A DNA stretch of 12,645 nt from Helicobacter_D ganmani (GCF_965138225.1 NZ_CBCSAX010000028.1); one strand, 5' to 3'. Positions 1 through 7,248 are shown, numbered from the stretch's first letter. Program-made: numbers and translations. Notes: generated by a model not told the origin, from the letters alone.

Positions 1-554
1 TGTTCTATTCTGTGGGATTCTTTAATATAGCTTAGAACATAAGGTAAGCGTATCATTCCCCATAAGCTTTTGGAGTTTAGAATCATTGCATTGCCTAATT
101 TGTAGGCTAAATGGGATTGGAGACGAGCAGTAGCACTGCCACTTTGAGATTGGAGAGTTTGGATTTGCTTTTGCAAAGGAGCAAATTTTACTTTGTTCAT
201 TCTTATGCAATACTCTTCAATGATTTCTTTAATCGCCTTAAAATTGGGGAGAATGTGGCTGAAGTCATATTCGGATTCTACTTGCACTTCTACATTGTAT
301 GGAATCTCATAATTCCATTTGCCTCCACGCGCAAGATAGAAACAAACTACATTTGCAGAATCAATATCAGGGCAAATTTGTCTATCTTTGTGAAGCCACA
401 CACTAGATTCTGTCATCGGCTCATTTTCCGTGTTAATCCTAAAATAACTTTGTCCATCAATCTCTAGGATAGAATCCAAAGTATGCACAAGCAAATGCCC
501 ATCAAGAATCGTTTTAACGACTTTTGATTTTTGATTGCTTAGCACAAAACTCAC
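1..554 (-). CDS. C-terminal part of a probable surface-glycan-associated protein, cut by the window edge
   Basis: This frame is open from 581 to the window edge. The only usable start near its beginning is a GTG at 554-552 with no Shine-Dalgarno sequence. It is in the same frame as the SGNH gene above it, separated only by that gene's TGA, so it is probably the rest of that protein rather than a separate gene. From the GTG, 184 codons are visible. The first ~110 residues look beta-rich (alternating strands around SFVLSNQ, SILEIDGQSYFRI and WNYEIPYNVEVQV). A charged helix follows, then a tail containing LQSHLAYKLGNAMI, SLWGMIRLP and YIKESHR. I associate tails of this type (LSYxLGxAhI, aromatic-G, LP) with the C-termini of many Campylobacter and Helicobacter capsule/LPS enzymes; this is from memory. 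No catalytic residues can be assigned. The 3' end lies outside the window. Confidence 0.6.
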   Translation of the reverse strand, partial: MSFVLSNQKSKVVKTILDGHLLVHTLDSILEIDGQSYFRINTENEPMTESSVWLHKDRQICPDIDSANVVCFYLARGGKWNYEIPYNVEVQVESEYDFSHILPNFKAIKEIIEEYCIRMNKVKFAPLQKQIQTLQSQSGSATARLQSHLAYKLGNAMILNSKSLWGMIRLPYVLSYIKESHRIE

Positions 555-581
555 GCTATTTTTACGAACTAACCCGAGATT

Positions 582-1316
582 TCATATTTTAACCCCTACG
601 ACTGCATAGCCCTCCATTTCTTCTGGAAATTGGATTGCATTGTTTTTCGTTATTTTATAAGTTGTTTCTTGGTAGGTAGAATTACCATAATGTATGGGTG
701 TAAGGGATTCTGCACCCATACATTCAACAGGAGAGAGAATCGCAAAATCTGGCAAGTCCTCCGCACAACCCATACGAGGCTTTGGCGATTTAAATTCATC
801 AAAAGATTCTATAATCCTCTGACCAACTAAACACATCAATGCATATATTTGATGATACGCATCTGTGGTATTATAAAACTGAAGTAATCCCCATTTTTTA
901 TATTGCTCGTGTATATCCACTACATTGAATCCATAATAATTTGCTTTTGACTTTAAAAGTGCATTCAAAGAAAGATTATCATACACAAAGGGTAAAATCA
1001 AGAAAATCACTTTTTTATTGAATTGATAGAGTTTTTCGCACAGCCAACAGAAATTTCTCCCTATCGTCTGGAGGTTGAATCCTTGCGGTATCATATGCGA
1101 ATCATTAATATTAGTCTCAATAACAATAAAATCTGCTTCACTTAAGACTTTTTGATTCTTACTATGGACGAGTTCAAAAAGATTTTGCAGATTATCCGTG
1201 CCACCAAGCGCAAGATTTGTTAGCTCTATATTTTCTTGTCTTAAGCCCTTTTGCAAGCCATTTACCGCAATAGAATTGCTCCCACCTAGCAAAACGACTT
1301 TTGTTTTTTCTTTCAT
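582..1316 (-). CDS. SGNH/GDSL-family hydrolase domain protein, possibly truncated by a premature stop
   Basis: Likely an esterase or acyl-transfer enzyme of the SGNH fold acting on a glycan or other envelope substrate; the substrate is not readable. With the ATG at 1316 the protein has 244 residues. Block I is LLGGSNS after the first beta strand, with Ser13 as probable nucleophile. Block II is the LALGGTDN region, block III is ETNIND with Asn71 in the GxND position, and block V is DAYH with Asp152 and His155 as the rest of the triad. There is no signal peptide, so it is probably cytoplasmic. I chose the ATG at 1316 because AAGGA lies 6 nt upstream and the first core strand starts at residue 6. 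A longer ATG at 1364 overlaps the pdxA stop by 4 bp and adds 16 residues but has no clear ribosome site. The frame ends in ...VVGVKI then TGA, yet continues open beyond it. Confidence 0.8.
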   Translation of the reverse strand: MKEKTKVVLLGGSNSIAVNGLQKGLRQENIELTNLALGGTDNLQNLFELVHSKNQKVLSEADFIVIETNINDSHMIPQGFNLQTIGRNFCWLCEKLYQFNKKVIFLILPFVYDNLSLNALLKSKANYYGFNVVDIHEQYKKWGLLQFYNTTDAYHQIYALMCLVGQRIIESFDEFKSPKPRMGCAEDLPDFAILSPVECMGAESLTPIHYGNSTYQETTYKITKNNAIQFPEEMEGYAVVGVKI

Positions 1317-1322
1317 TCTAGT

Positions 1323-1327
1323 TCCTT
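1323..1327 (-). promoter_or_regulatory. Shine-Dalgarno sequence that decides the SGNH start
   Basis: AAGGA on the minus strand, 6 nt before the ATG at 1316-1314. It favours this start over the in-frame ATG at 1364, which has no comparable sequence in front of it. Confidence 0.6.
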
Positions 1328-1360
1328 TAATGTGTTTTTTCAATGCGGACAAGTTGCGTT

Positions 1361-2275
1361 TCATTTCTTAGCACGGAAAACCGCTTCTTTTACCGCATTC
1401 AAATAGCTTGTAGAGTCCGCTTTGTTTTGATAAGCAATATCAAATGCTGTGCCGTGATCCACAGAAGTGCGAATAACTGGCAGATTAAGCGTTAGATTAA
1501 TGCTTTCTTTAAAATATAAAGTTTTGAGTGGAATCAAGCCTTGGTCGTGATACATTGCGACATAATAACGCAGATGCTTACCCACAAATGCAGTATCCGG
1601 CACAAGAGGTCCTATAAAAACTTGTTTTTTAAGCGTTTGATTTGCTTTATTAATTGCTTGCGTAATTGCCTCCTCCTCCTTGCCTAGCACCCCAAAATCT
1701 CCTGCGTGCGGATTTAAACCAAGCACGCCACAGGGTGTTTTTGTAACATAAGGTGCGAAATGAAGCAAAAAACTTTTCAGAGATTGCACTTGAATGGATT
1801 GTGGGACACTTTGCAATGGAATATGGTCTGTAAAAAGTGCCACATAAAGTTTAGGCGAACCTAACACCATTATAGCTTGCTTTTGCTTCATCTTCAGCAA
1901 ATCTCGTAAGGCTTCTGTATGCCCCACATAAGGAATCCCAGCTAATCGCCACGCTTTTTTATGAATCGGCAAAGTAACGAATGCCTTTGCCTTACCTTGC
2001 AATGTGAGATTAAGCGCACTCAAAAAACTAGCATAAGAATACGCGCCACTCTCTTTGGTGATTTTTGCAGGCATAATAGGAGGAATCTTGGCATTAGGGG
2101 CAATACACTTTAAATGTTTGGGTAGTTTTATTTGTAGCATTCTAGCCGCTTCTTGCAATAATTCTTTCTCTACACAATAAAGCGGAGTGCAAAGTTTAGA
2201 AATCCTCTTGTGATTTTTAAGCAGAATCTCCAAGCCTATGCCATTAGAATCCCCAATACTAATTGCGACTTTCAT
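1361..2275 (-). CDS. pdxA: 4-hydroxythreonine-4-phosphate dehydrogenase PdxA
   Basis: Oxidises 4-phosphohydroxy-L-threonine with NAD(P) in the DXP-dependent pathway; the product is joined to deoxyxylulose phosphate by PdxJ to make pyridoxine 5'-phosphate. Cytoplasmic, 304 residues, within the normal range. Motifs seen: GDSNGIG at 8-14 (family usually GDPxGIG), GHTE at 118-121, TDHIPL with His151, GLNPHAGDFG with His190, GPLVPDTAF near 222-230, AMYHDQGLIPLK with His243, and SVDHGTAFDIAYQNKAD at 271-287. His151, His190 and His243 correspond to the three metal ligands known in E. coli PdxA. The ATG at 2275 follows GGAGGG by a few bases. It starts 10 bp after the DUF2393-like gene, indicating co-transcription. 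pdxJ, often adjacent in Campylobacterota, is not in the window. PLP ties it to IlvE, a PLP enzyme in the same run. Confidence 0.95.
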   Translation of the reverse strand: MKVAISIGDSNGIGLEILLKNHKRISKLCTPLYCVEKELLQEAARMLQIKLPKHLKCIAPNAKIPPIMPAKITKESGAYSYASFLSALNLTLQGKAKAFVTLPIHKKAWRLAGIPYVGHTEALRDLLKMKQKQAIMVLGSPKLYVALFTDHIPLQSVPQSIQVQSLKSFLLHFAPYVTKTPCGVLGLNPHAGDFGVLGKEEEAITQAINKANQTLKKQVFIGPLVPDTAFVGKHLRYYVAMYHDQGLIPLKTLYFKESINLTLNLPVIRTSVDHGTAFDIAYQNKADSTSYLNAVKEAVFRAKK

Positions 2276-2285
2276 CTACCCTCCA

Positions 2286-2819
2286 TTAATAACACGCCCC
2301 TTTTGTATCTAAAGTAAATTTCATATTTGCTTGCGGAGAGGGGATAATAAGTTTAAACTCCCTAGATTCTAATTTCTTAAGAGGAATCTTATAATTTTCT
2401 ATGTGCATAAATTTAGGCTTAATTTTATACCGCAAAGTTTTGATTTTTTTTAATCCCATTGGAATAAAATTCACGCTCAACACACAACCTCTAAAGTCTA
2501 TTAAACCCACATTGGTAAATTGTCCTTCAATATAATACACATCATCATAGTGCAGTTGTTCATTATGAAAAAGCGTAAGGTCTATTTGCTTGACATAAGA
2601 TTCCATAATCGTCTGATAAATAAAAGGAGAGCCAAAAAGAAAAATTCCACTAATAACAAATGTTAAGGTTGCGAGCAAAGCATTAAAACGCAATGCTATG
2701 CTTAGTAAAAAAAACAATAAGATAATTAAAAAAATGCAACTAAGCACCAAATAATCAGGCAAAGAAAAATAATGGATTGTATCTAGCAGAGCCATTAAAT
2801 AATTTTTCATTTCGTCCAT
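2286..2819 (-). CDS. DUF2393-like membrane protein of unknown function
   Basis: A 177-residue protein with two hydrophobic helices near residues 22-42 and 48-67, then a ~105-residue hydrophilic part rich in beta strands that should lie on one side of the inner membrane, probably the periplasm. The layout and phrases such as YYIEGQFTNVG and RGCVLSVNF match what I recall of the DUF2393 family, which is largely limited to Campylobacter and Helicobacter and has no assigned function. There are no catalytic motifs. It starts 19 bp after hisIE and ends 10 bp before pdxA, so it is translated from the same message. The ATG at 2819 has only a distant AAGG ahead of it; an in-frame ATG at 2810 is an alternative that removes three residues. 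Confidence 0.8.
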   Translation of the reverse strand: MDEMKNYLMALLDTIHYFSLPDYLVLSCIFLIILLFFLLSIALRFNALLATLTFVISGIFLFGSPFIYQTIMESYVKQIDLTLFHNEQLHYDDVYYIEGQFTNVGLIDFRGCVLSVNFIPMGLKKIKTLRYKIKPKFMHIENYKIPLKKLESREFKLIIPSPQANMKFTLDTKGACY

Positions 2820-2838
2820 AATCTAGCTTAACCTTGAA

Positions 2839-3534
2839 TCATTTTTCTTGACGCGAATTTTTTTCCTCAATTCCACTTAACCCAAAACGTCTCACAATCT
2901 CTTGTTTTACCAAATCGGGTGAAATATCGCTAAAGCTAAGCCCAACAAGTGCGTGATAGAGTAAATCTGCTGCTTCATAAATAATTTCTTTAGAATCTTT
3001 ATCTTTGATTGCAAAACCAAGTTCTGCAGCTTCCTCCACGATTTTTTTTGCAATCGTATTCTCACCTTTATGATAAAGTGAAGCCGTGTAAGAAGTTTTA
3101 GAATCTGCACCTTTGCGCTCTTGTAAAATATGGTAAAGAGAATCTACCACTCCATAAATCACGCTCATATCCGCTTGGGATTCTAAGGCAGTATTTGTTA
3201 TCTCACCTTGACTAACAAGATTAAAAAAACAGCTTTTTGCGCCACTATGACAAGCAACACCTTTTTGCTCCACTTTTACAAGCAGGCTATCCTTATCGCA
3301 ATCTAGCAATATTTCATAGATTTTTTGTGTATGTCCGCTTTGCTCACCCTTTTTCCAAATGCGCTGCTTGGAACGCGAAAAATAATGCGCAAAACCACTT
3401 TGTAGGCTTAACTCTAATGCTTCCTTGTTCATAAATGCAAGCATTAAAACTTCCTGTGTCTTATAATCTTGTGCAATAACAGGAATCAAGCCATTGAGCT
3501 TTTCCCACGCAATTTGTTTGAGAATTGCCTGCAC
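2839..3534 (-). CDS. hisIE: Bifunctional phosphoribosyl-AMP cyclohydrolase / phosphoribosyl-ATP pyrophosphatase HisIE
   Basis: Carries out steps 2 and 3 of histidine biosynthesis: the HisE half removes pyrophosphate from phosphoribosyl-ATP and the HisI half opens the purine ring of phosphoribosyl-AMP. Cytoplasmic, 231 residues. The HisI part covers about 1-105: VIAQDYKTQEVLMLAFMN, HYFSRSKQRIWKKGEQSGH, then DCDKD at 78-82 and GVACHSGAKSCF at 93-103, with Cys79, Cys95 and Cys102 as zinc/metal ligands. The HisE part covers about 125-205: SYTASLYHKG, KKIVEEAAE at 163-171 and EAADLLYH at 187-194. It starts with GTG at 3534, 7 nt after AAGGA and 10 bp after the SPFH gene's stop. No other his gene is in the window. 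H. pylori, as I recall, lacks this pathway, so its presence points to a different helicobacter. Confidence 0.95.
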   Translation of the reverse strand: MQAILKQIAWEKLNGLIPVIAQDYKTQEVLMLAFMNKEALELSLQSGFAHYFSRSKQRIWKKGEQSGHTQKIYEILLDCDKDSLLVKVEQKGVACHSGAKSCFFNLVSQGEITNTALESQADMSVIYGVVDSLYHILQERKGADSKTSYTASLYHKGENTIAKKIVEEAAELGFAIKDKDSKEIIYEAADLLYHALVGLSFSDISPDLVKQEIVRRFGLSGIEEKNSRQEK

Positions 3535-3544
3535 TTAAAATTCC

Positions 3545-4639
3545 TTAATTACTCACAGAAGTTGCGCGTTGATTATCTTTAGAATCTAACCAAATATTTG
3601 GTGTTGCACCACCGGGTGTTAAGAAAATCTTTGCGTCGCGATTATTTTGTAAAGCCTCATTGAATTTTCCTTGCACCTCAATCTGACGCAACTGCAAAAG
3701 CGGAGAATTAAGGCTTTGGCTAATCAAACGATTCGCTTTGGCTTGTGCATCGGCTTCAATGATAGTTGCGTCCGCAACACCTTTAGCTAGTGCAGCTTTT
3801 TTCTCTGCCTCTTGTTTTGCGCGCTCTACCTCATATCTTGCACGCTCGGCTTCTTGTCGCGCAACTTGCACGCGTTCAATTTGTTCTTTAATTGCGACAG
3901 GCAAGACGATTTCGGTTAATTGGATAGAAACTAATTCCACAGGACGGTTCTCAAGCCCATTAATGTTTTCGCGGAATTTGTGGTCAATCAAAGTTGCGAT
4001 TTCATTCCGCTTAGTCGGTAATTCCTCCGCAGGGAAGCTTCCTACGACATTGCGCACAATTTCACGAATCACGGGAGTAATGATTCTCTCTTCCCAATTT
4101 TGACCCCAAGTTGCAATGGTTTGCGGCACACTTAAAGGATCTAGCCGATACTGCACTGCAAGCTCCACCGACACAGACAAACCCCTAGAATCCAACACAC
4201 TAATGGCTTGGTTTCTTAGGCTTCCCTCATCACGATTACGATAACTTGAAGTTTCTACACTTGTAAATTCTGCGATTCTAACTTTTGTATTTACTGCAAT
4301 AATTTTTTGAATGCCAGGAATATAAAAATGAATGCCCGGCTGCAAAGGAGTCGGGTCAAATTCCCCTGTCGTAATCTTTACACCCACTTCACCACTATTG
4401 ATGATTGTAAAAGGCTTAAGCAAAAAGAGTAAAATCACAAGAATTACTAGTAGATACAATCCTACCATTTTTTTACCATTTGGCATACTAAAATTCGGCA
4501 TTTTAGGGGTTTGAAATCCACGATTTTTGTTGTTTCCGCTATTGCCTCCACCCTTGTCATTGTTAGAATTATTGCTAGTATTTGAGTCGTTATAATTTCT
4601 GTTTTTTTGTCTTAAATGTTCGTTTAAATCAATGGGCAT
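3545..4639 (-). CDS. SPFH/prohibitin-family (flotillin-like) membrane protein
   Basis: A 364-residue SPFH-domain protein expected to form large membrane-bound oligomers that organise membrane domains or modulate membrane proteases. Residues 1-55 are a low-complexity, Asn/Ser/Gly-rich cytoplasmic tail. One transmembrane helix follows at about 58-75 (VGLYLLVILVILLFLL), the SPFH domain spans about 78-250 (NSGEVGVKITTGEF, LQPGIHFYIPGIQK, DSRGLSVSVELAVQYRLD, RNVVGSFPAEEL), then an Ala/Glu/Arg-rich coiled coil at about 255-305 and a C-terminal tail. The tail-plus-helix layout resembles HflK, but no hflC lies beside it, so I prefer the single-gene prohibitin/flotillin-like family seen in Campylobacter (Cj0268c) and H. 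pylori (HP0248), recalled from memory. The ATG at 4639 has AAAGG 6 nt upstream and lies 13 bp after ilvE. Confidence 0.88.
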   Translation of the reverse strand: MPIDLNEHLRQKNRNYNDSNTSNNSNNDKGGGNSGNNKNRGFQTPKMPNFSMPNGKKMVGLYLLVILVILLFLLKPFTIINSGEVGVKITTGEFDPTPLQPGIHFYIPGIQKIIAVNTKVRIAEFTSVETSSYRNRDEGSLRNQAISVLDSRGLSVSVELAVQYRLDPLSVPQTIATWGQNWEERIITPVIREIVRNVVGSFPAEELPTKRNEIATLIDHKFRENINGLENRPVELVSIQLTEIVLPVAIKEQIERVQVARQEAERARYEVERAKQEAEKKAALAKGVADATIIEADAQAKANRLISQSLNSPLLQLRQIEVQGKFNEALQNNRDAKIFLTPGGATPNIWLDSKDNQRATSVSN

Positions 4640-4652
4640 ATCAAACCTTTAT

Positions 4653-5567
4653 TTAAATGTAAGTTAGCCAATGGGAGAATTTCTCATCTCTCCCATAGAC
4701 AACATCAAAAAACGCATTTTGGAGTTTATGAGTTATTTCACCTCGTCTCCCACTACCAATCACACGTGCGTCTAACTCGCAGATAGGTGTAACTTCCGCC
4801 GCAGTCCCGACAAAAAACGCCTCATCGGCGATATAAACTTCATCACGCGTGATATTTCTGCGCTCTACTTTGATTCCCAAATCTTGTGCAATTGTAATAA
4901 TGGAATCCTGCGTAATAGATTCTAGCACGCTATCACTTGGAGGAGTGATTAAAACCCCATTACGCACGATGAAAAAGCACTCTCCACTTCCTTCTGCTAC
5001 CATTCCATTCTCATCAAGCAATAAAGCCTCCTCATAACCGCATTCAATAGCCTCAAATTTTGCCATTTGCGAGTTTAGATAATTGCCCACCGCCTTTGCC
5101 TTGCCAAAGAGTGATTTTGTAGAATTTCTAACAATAGATGAAGTTTTGACGCGAATCCCTTTCTCTAATCCCTCATCGCCGAGATATGCACCCCATTCCC
5201 ACGCTGCTACACTCGTTTGCACTGGCGCATTTTTATGATACACGCCCATTACGCCATAGCCTAGATAAATGATTCCGCGCAAATATACATTGCCATTGAA
5301 AGCATTGTCCTTTAGCACATCTATATGCGCCTTTGCGATTTCCTCTTGTGTGTAGGTTGGGACAATCGCGACAATCTTAGCAGAATTTATCAGCCTCTTT
5401 GCGTGGTCTTGTAGGCGAAAAATCGCCATTCCTTTATCAGTCTTATATGCTCTTGTGCCCTCAAATACACCATTACCATAATGCAATGTATGTGTGAGAA
5501 TATGGACATTCGCTTCTTTCCAAGGCACTAATTTGCCGTCCATCCAAATTGATTTTGCTTCATTCAT
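4653..5567 (-). CDS. ilvE: Branched-chain amino acid aminotransferase IlvE
   Basis: PLP-dependent fold-type IV transaminase that interconverts Leu, Ile and Val with their 2-oxo acids, using glutamate/2-oxoglutarate. Cytoplasmic, 304 residues, the usual length. Seen: IWMDGKLVPW at the N-terminus, THTLHYGNGVFEGTRAY at about 25-41, GKAKAVGNYLNSQ with Lys158 as probable Schiff-base lysine, ALLLDENGMVAEGSGECFF at 181-199 and FFVGTAAEVTPI at 251-262. The frame is open 54 codons further up to 5729, but that part translates intergenic repeat sequence. The ATG at 5567 has GGAG 7 nt before it, which gives the family-typical N-terminus. It is the first gene of the left-hand run and is separated from cmeC by 268 bp, so it probably has its own promoter. 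Confidence 0.94.
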   Translation of the reverse strand: MNEAKSIWMDGKLVPWKEANVHILTHTLHYGNGVFEGTRAYKTDKGMAIFRLQDHAKRLINSAKIVAIVPTYTQEEIAKAHIDVLKDNAFNGNVYLRGIIYLGYGVMGVYHKNAPVQTSVAAWEWGAYLGDEGLEKGIRVKTSSIVRNSTKSLFGKAKAVGNYLNSQMAKFEAIECGYEEALLLDENGMVAEGSGECFFIVRNGVLITPPSDSVLESITQDSIITIAQDLGIKVERRNITRDEVYIADEAFFVGTAAEVTPICELDARVIGSGRRGEITHKLQNAFFDVVYGRDEKFSHWLTYI

Positions 5568-5619
5568 TCTAAATCTCCATAGCAATAAAGCCAATATTGC
5601 CTTAATTTTTAAAATGCAG

Positions 5620-5625
5620 AGTGTA
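5620..5625 (-). promoter_or_regulatory. Possible -10 element for ilvE
   Basis: TACACT preceded by TGT (extended -10 form TGN) on the minus strand, about 55 bp ahead of the ilvE ATG. Four of six bases match TATAAT. A short GCAAT/ATTGC stem (5582-5586 with 5596-5600) would lie in the resulting leader. No good -35 is visible. Weak, sequence-only evidence. Confidence 0.25.
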
Positions 5626-5650
5626 ACAAAATCTTGCTTAAAATTAAGTT

Positions 5651-5683
5651 TTGCAAGATTATGGATTGTTTCTAGCCTCGCCC
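5651..5683 (-). repeat. Degraded inverted copy of the REP-like repeat
   Basis: Read on the minus strand: GGGCGAG, 7 nt, then ACAATCCATAAT. This matches the two ends (GCGAG and GCAATCCGTAAT) of the better copy at 5732-5771 with the central hairpin lost. It lies in opposite orientation to that copy and inside the false N-terminal extension of ilvE. Confidence 0.4.
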
Positions 5684-5731
5684 TCTCAAGAATGTAGTGA
5701 GTGAAACGCAAGGACGAGTTAAGCTTCATCT

Positions 5732-5771
5732 TTGCGAGAAGTTGCTTAGTGCAACTTCAAGGCAATCCGTA
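5732..5771 (+). repeat. REP-like hairpin repeat, copy 1
   Basis: A 40-bp unit: TTGCGAG, a central hairpin, then GGCAATCCGTA. The hairpin is GAAGTTGC / GCAACTTC, 8 bp with loop TTAGT (5738-5758). A second copy with identical ends but a different hairpin is at 11740-11777. Conserved ends around a variable palindrome indicate a small dispersed repeat family. The 268-bp gap 5568-5835 otherwise holds the degraded copy, a small hairpin and the ilvE promoter region; no gene is seen in it. Confidence 0.6.
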
Positions 5772-5784
5772 ATATAAGTCAAAA

Positions 5785-5805
5785 GCGAATATTCAATGGA
5801 ATCGC
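5785..5805. repeat. Small imperfect hairpin after cmeC
   Basis: GCG-aat-ATTC-aatg-GAAT-CGC on the plus strand: 7 paired bases with a 3-nt bulge. On the minus strand its arm GATTCCATTG is shared with the loop side of the inverted repeat at 11705-11738. No T-run follows, so it is not a clear terminator; it may be part of the REP-like cluster. Confidence 0.35.
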
Positions 5806-5835
5806 AAAAGCTTGTTTTATTGCACCATTCAAGCA

Positions 5836-7248
5836 TTATTCCTCTTGATATTTTTCTTTATCCCAACCACCGCCAAAGGCTTTATAAAGACTAATTGCTG
5901 CACTTAGAGTTTCTAATTTCGCACTTTGCTGGCTTAACTCCACACTAAAGAGAGAACTTTGTGTACTAAGCACTTCAAGGTAATTCGTGTAACCTTCACC
6001 ATAGCGTAAATTCGCGAGCTCCAATGTGCGCTTAAGTGCTAAAACCTGCTCATCTAAACTGCTCAACTTCTCTCCTGTCATTTGATAATTAAACAAGCTT
6101 TCTCGGACTTCACCAAAGGCAGTGCGCAAAGTCTGTCCATAGTTTAGAATCATCTCTTCATATTGAGATTTAGCCAAATCTACATTAGAGCTTGTGCGTC
6201 CAAAATCAATCAAATTTCCAACAAAGTTTCCTCCGAAATTCCATGTAGAATTAGAAGTATTCACAAGCTCATTTAATTGCGGGCTTACATAACCAAAAAG
6301 CCCCGTTAAAGAAATCGTTGGAAAATATGCACTTCTTGCGATTCCAATATTAAAATTTGCAGCTTTGAGATTCTGTTCTGCCGCTTCAATGTCTGGTCGC
6401 TTCTCTAAAATACTAGAGGGCAAACCTGCCTCAATCATAGGAGAATTAGGCAAATCTTGTGGTTGTGTTGGAATCTCATTAGCAAAAACTCCCGCTCCGT
6501 CGCGTCCAAGCAAAATCAAAAATGCACTTTGTGCAGCATTTTGCTCCATTAAAAGGCTCTGCAACTGCGCACGCACACTTGCCATTTCGGATTTCGCTTG
6601 TTGCATATCAATTTCAGAAATTTTACCTACATCAAACTCTTTCTTGCGATATTCGTAATTTTCCTCGCGACTTTTTAAGGTATTTTTAGAAATCTGCACT
6701 TGATTATTTAGTGTTAGGATTCCAAAATAACTTTCTGCAACATTTGAAACAAGGCTTAAGCGCACCATATCCCGATTTGCCTTCACTGCAAACAACTGCG
6801 CCAAAGCTCTTCTGTCCGCATCTCTTGCGCGTCCCCACAAATCAAGCTCGAAGCTCAAAACCGCACTTAAAGAGAAATTGTTGTAATTGTCTGGCTGATT
6901 TTGCGCTAGATTTTTGCGATTCTTTGTTGCCCCGCCCTGTGCTTGGATATTAGGATAGCGGTCGCTTCTCGCATAGCTCCATTGACTACGCGCCTGCTCT
7001 ACTCTTTGCATTGCAACAAGTAAATCATAATTATTCTGCAATGCTTCCTCCACAAAACGATTTAAAGTCTCATCTCCAAACTCTTCCCACCATTTTTGCG
7101 AAATTGCTATTTCTTGCGCAGATTGTATTGCCTCTTGAGAATCCGGCAAGTTTGTTTGTGGTTGCGCATATTTTGGAGAAAGAGAACAACCACTTCCTAA
7201 AATAGCCAATATCGCAAGAGGAAAACAAATTTTAAAAATCTTAAACAT
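5836..7248 (-). CDS. cmeC: Outer-membrane channel lipoprotein of an RND efflux system (CmeC/TolC-like)
   Basis: Forms the outer-membrane exit duct of the tripartite pump. 470 residues from the ATG at 7248. The N-terminus is a lipoprotein signal (FPLAILAILGSGC) with Cys21 as lipidation site; Gly at -3 is a slightly unusual lipobox. Two outer-membrane efflux repeats follow. Typical segments: QKWWEEFGDETLN, FELDLWGRARDADRRAL, GLPSSILEKRPDIEAAEQNL, IGIARSAYFPTISLTGLFGY and the ending LYKAFGGGW. The frame is open a further 63 codons upstream, inside cmeB, but that part lacks lipoprotein logic. The chosen ATG has AGGAG 5 nt upstream and overlaps the cmeB stop by 8 bp, implying translational coupling. 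Third gene of the operon. The lipidated, NodT-like form matches Campylobacter CmeC. Confidence 0.92.
   Translation of the reverse strand: MFKIFKICFPLAILAILGSGCSLSPKYAQPQTNLPDSQEAIQSAQEIAISQKWWEEFGDETLNRFVEEALQNNYDLLVAMQRVEQARSQWSYARSDRYPNIQAQGGATKNRKNLAQNQPDNYNNFSLSAVLSFELDLWGRARDADRRALAQLFAVKANRDMVRLSLVSNVAESYFGILTLNNQVQISKNTLKSREENYEYRKKEFDVGKISEIDMQQAKSEMASVRAQLQSLLMEQNAAQSAFLILLGRDGAGVFANEIPTQPQDLPNSPMIEAGLPSSILEKRPDIEAAEQNLKAANFNIGIARSAYFPTISLTGLFGYVSPQLNELVNTSNSTWNFGGNFVGNLIDFGRTSSNVDLAKSQYEEMILNYGQTLRTAFGEVRESLFNYQMTGEKLSSLDEQVLALKRTLELANLRYGEGYTNYLEVLSTQSSLFSVELSQQSAKLETLSAAISLYKAFGGGWDKEKYQEE

Noticed and set aside
111..467. 118-codon plus-strand ORF
   Set aside because: It is antisense to the long minus-strand frame continuing from the SGNH gene; its Cys/Phe/Ile/Asn-rich translation shows no motif and it has no clear ribosome site.
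545..584. Selenocysteine or programmed readthrough at the TGA after the SGNH domain
   Set aside because: I see no strong SECIS-like hairpin just after the TGA, and SGNH enzymes are not known selenoproteins; a nonsense change is simpler.
5568..5729. 54-codon upstream extension of ilvE
   Set aside because: It translates repeat-containing intergenic DNA; the ATG at 5567 has a good ribosome site and gives the family-typical 304 residues.
5793..5838. Rho-independent terminator directly after cmeC
   Set aside because: The possible long stem (AATGG/CCATT with inner GCAA/TTGC) has several mismatches and no T-run on the minus strand.
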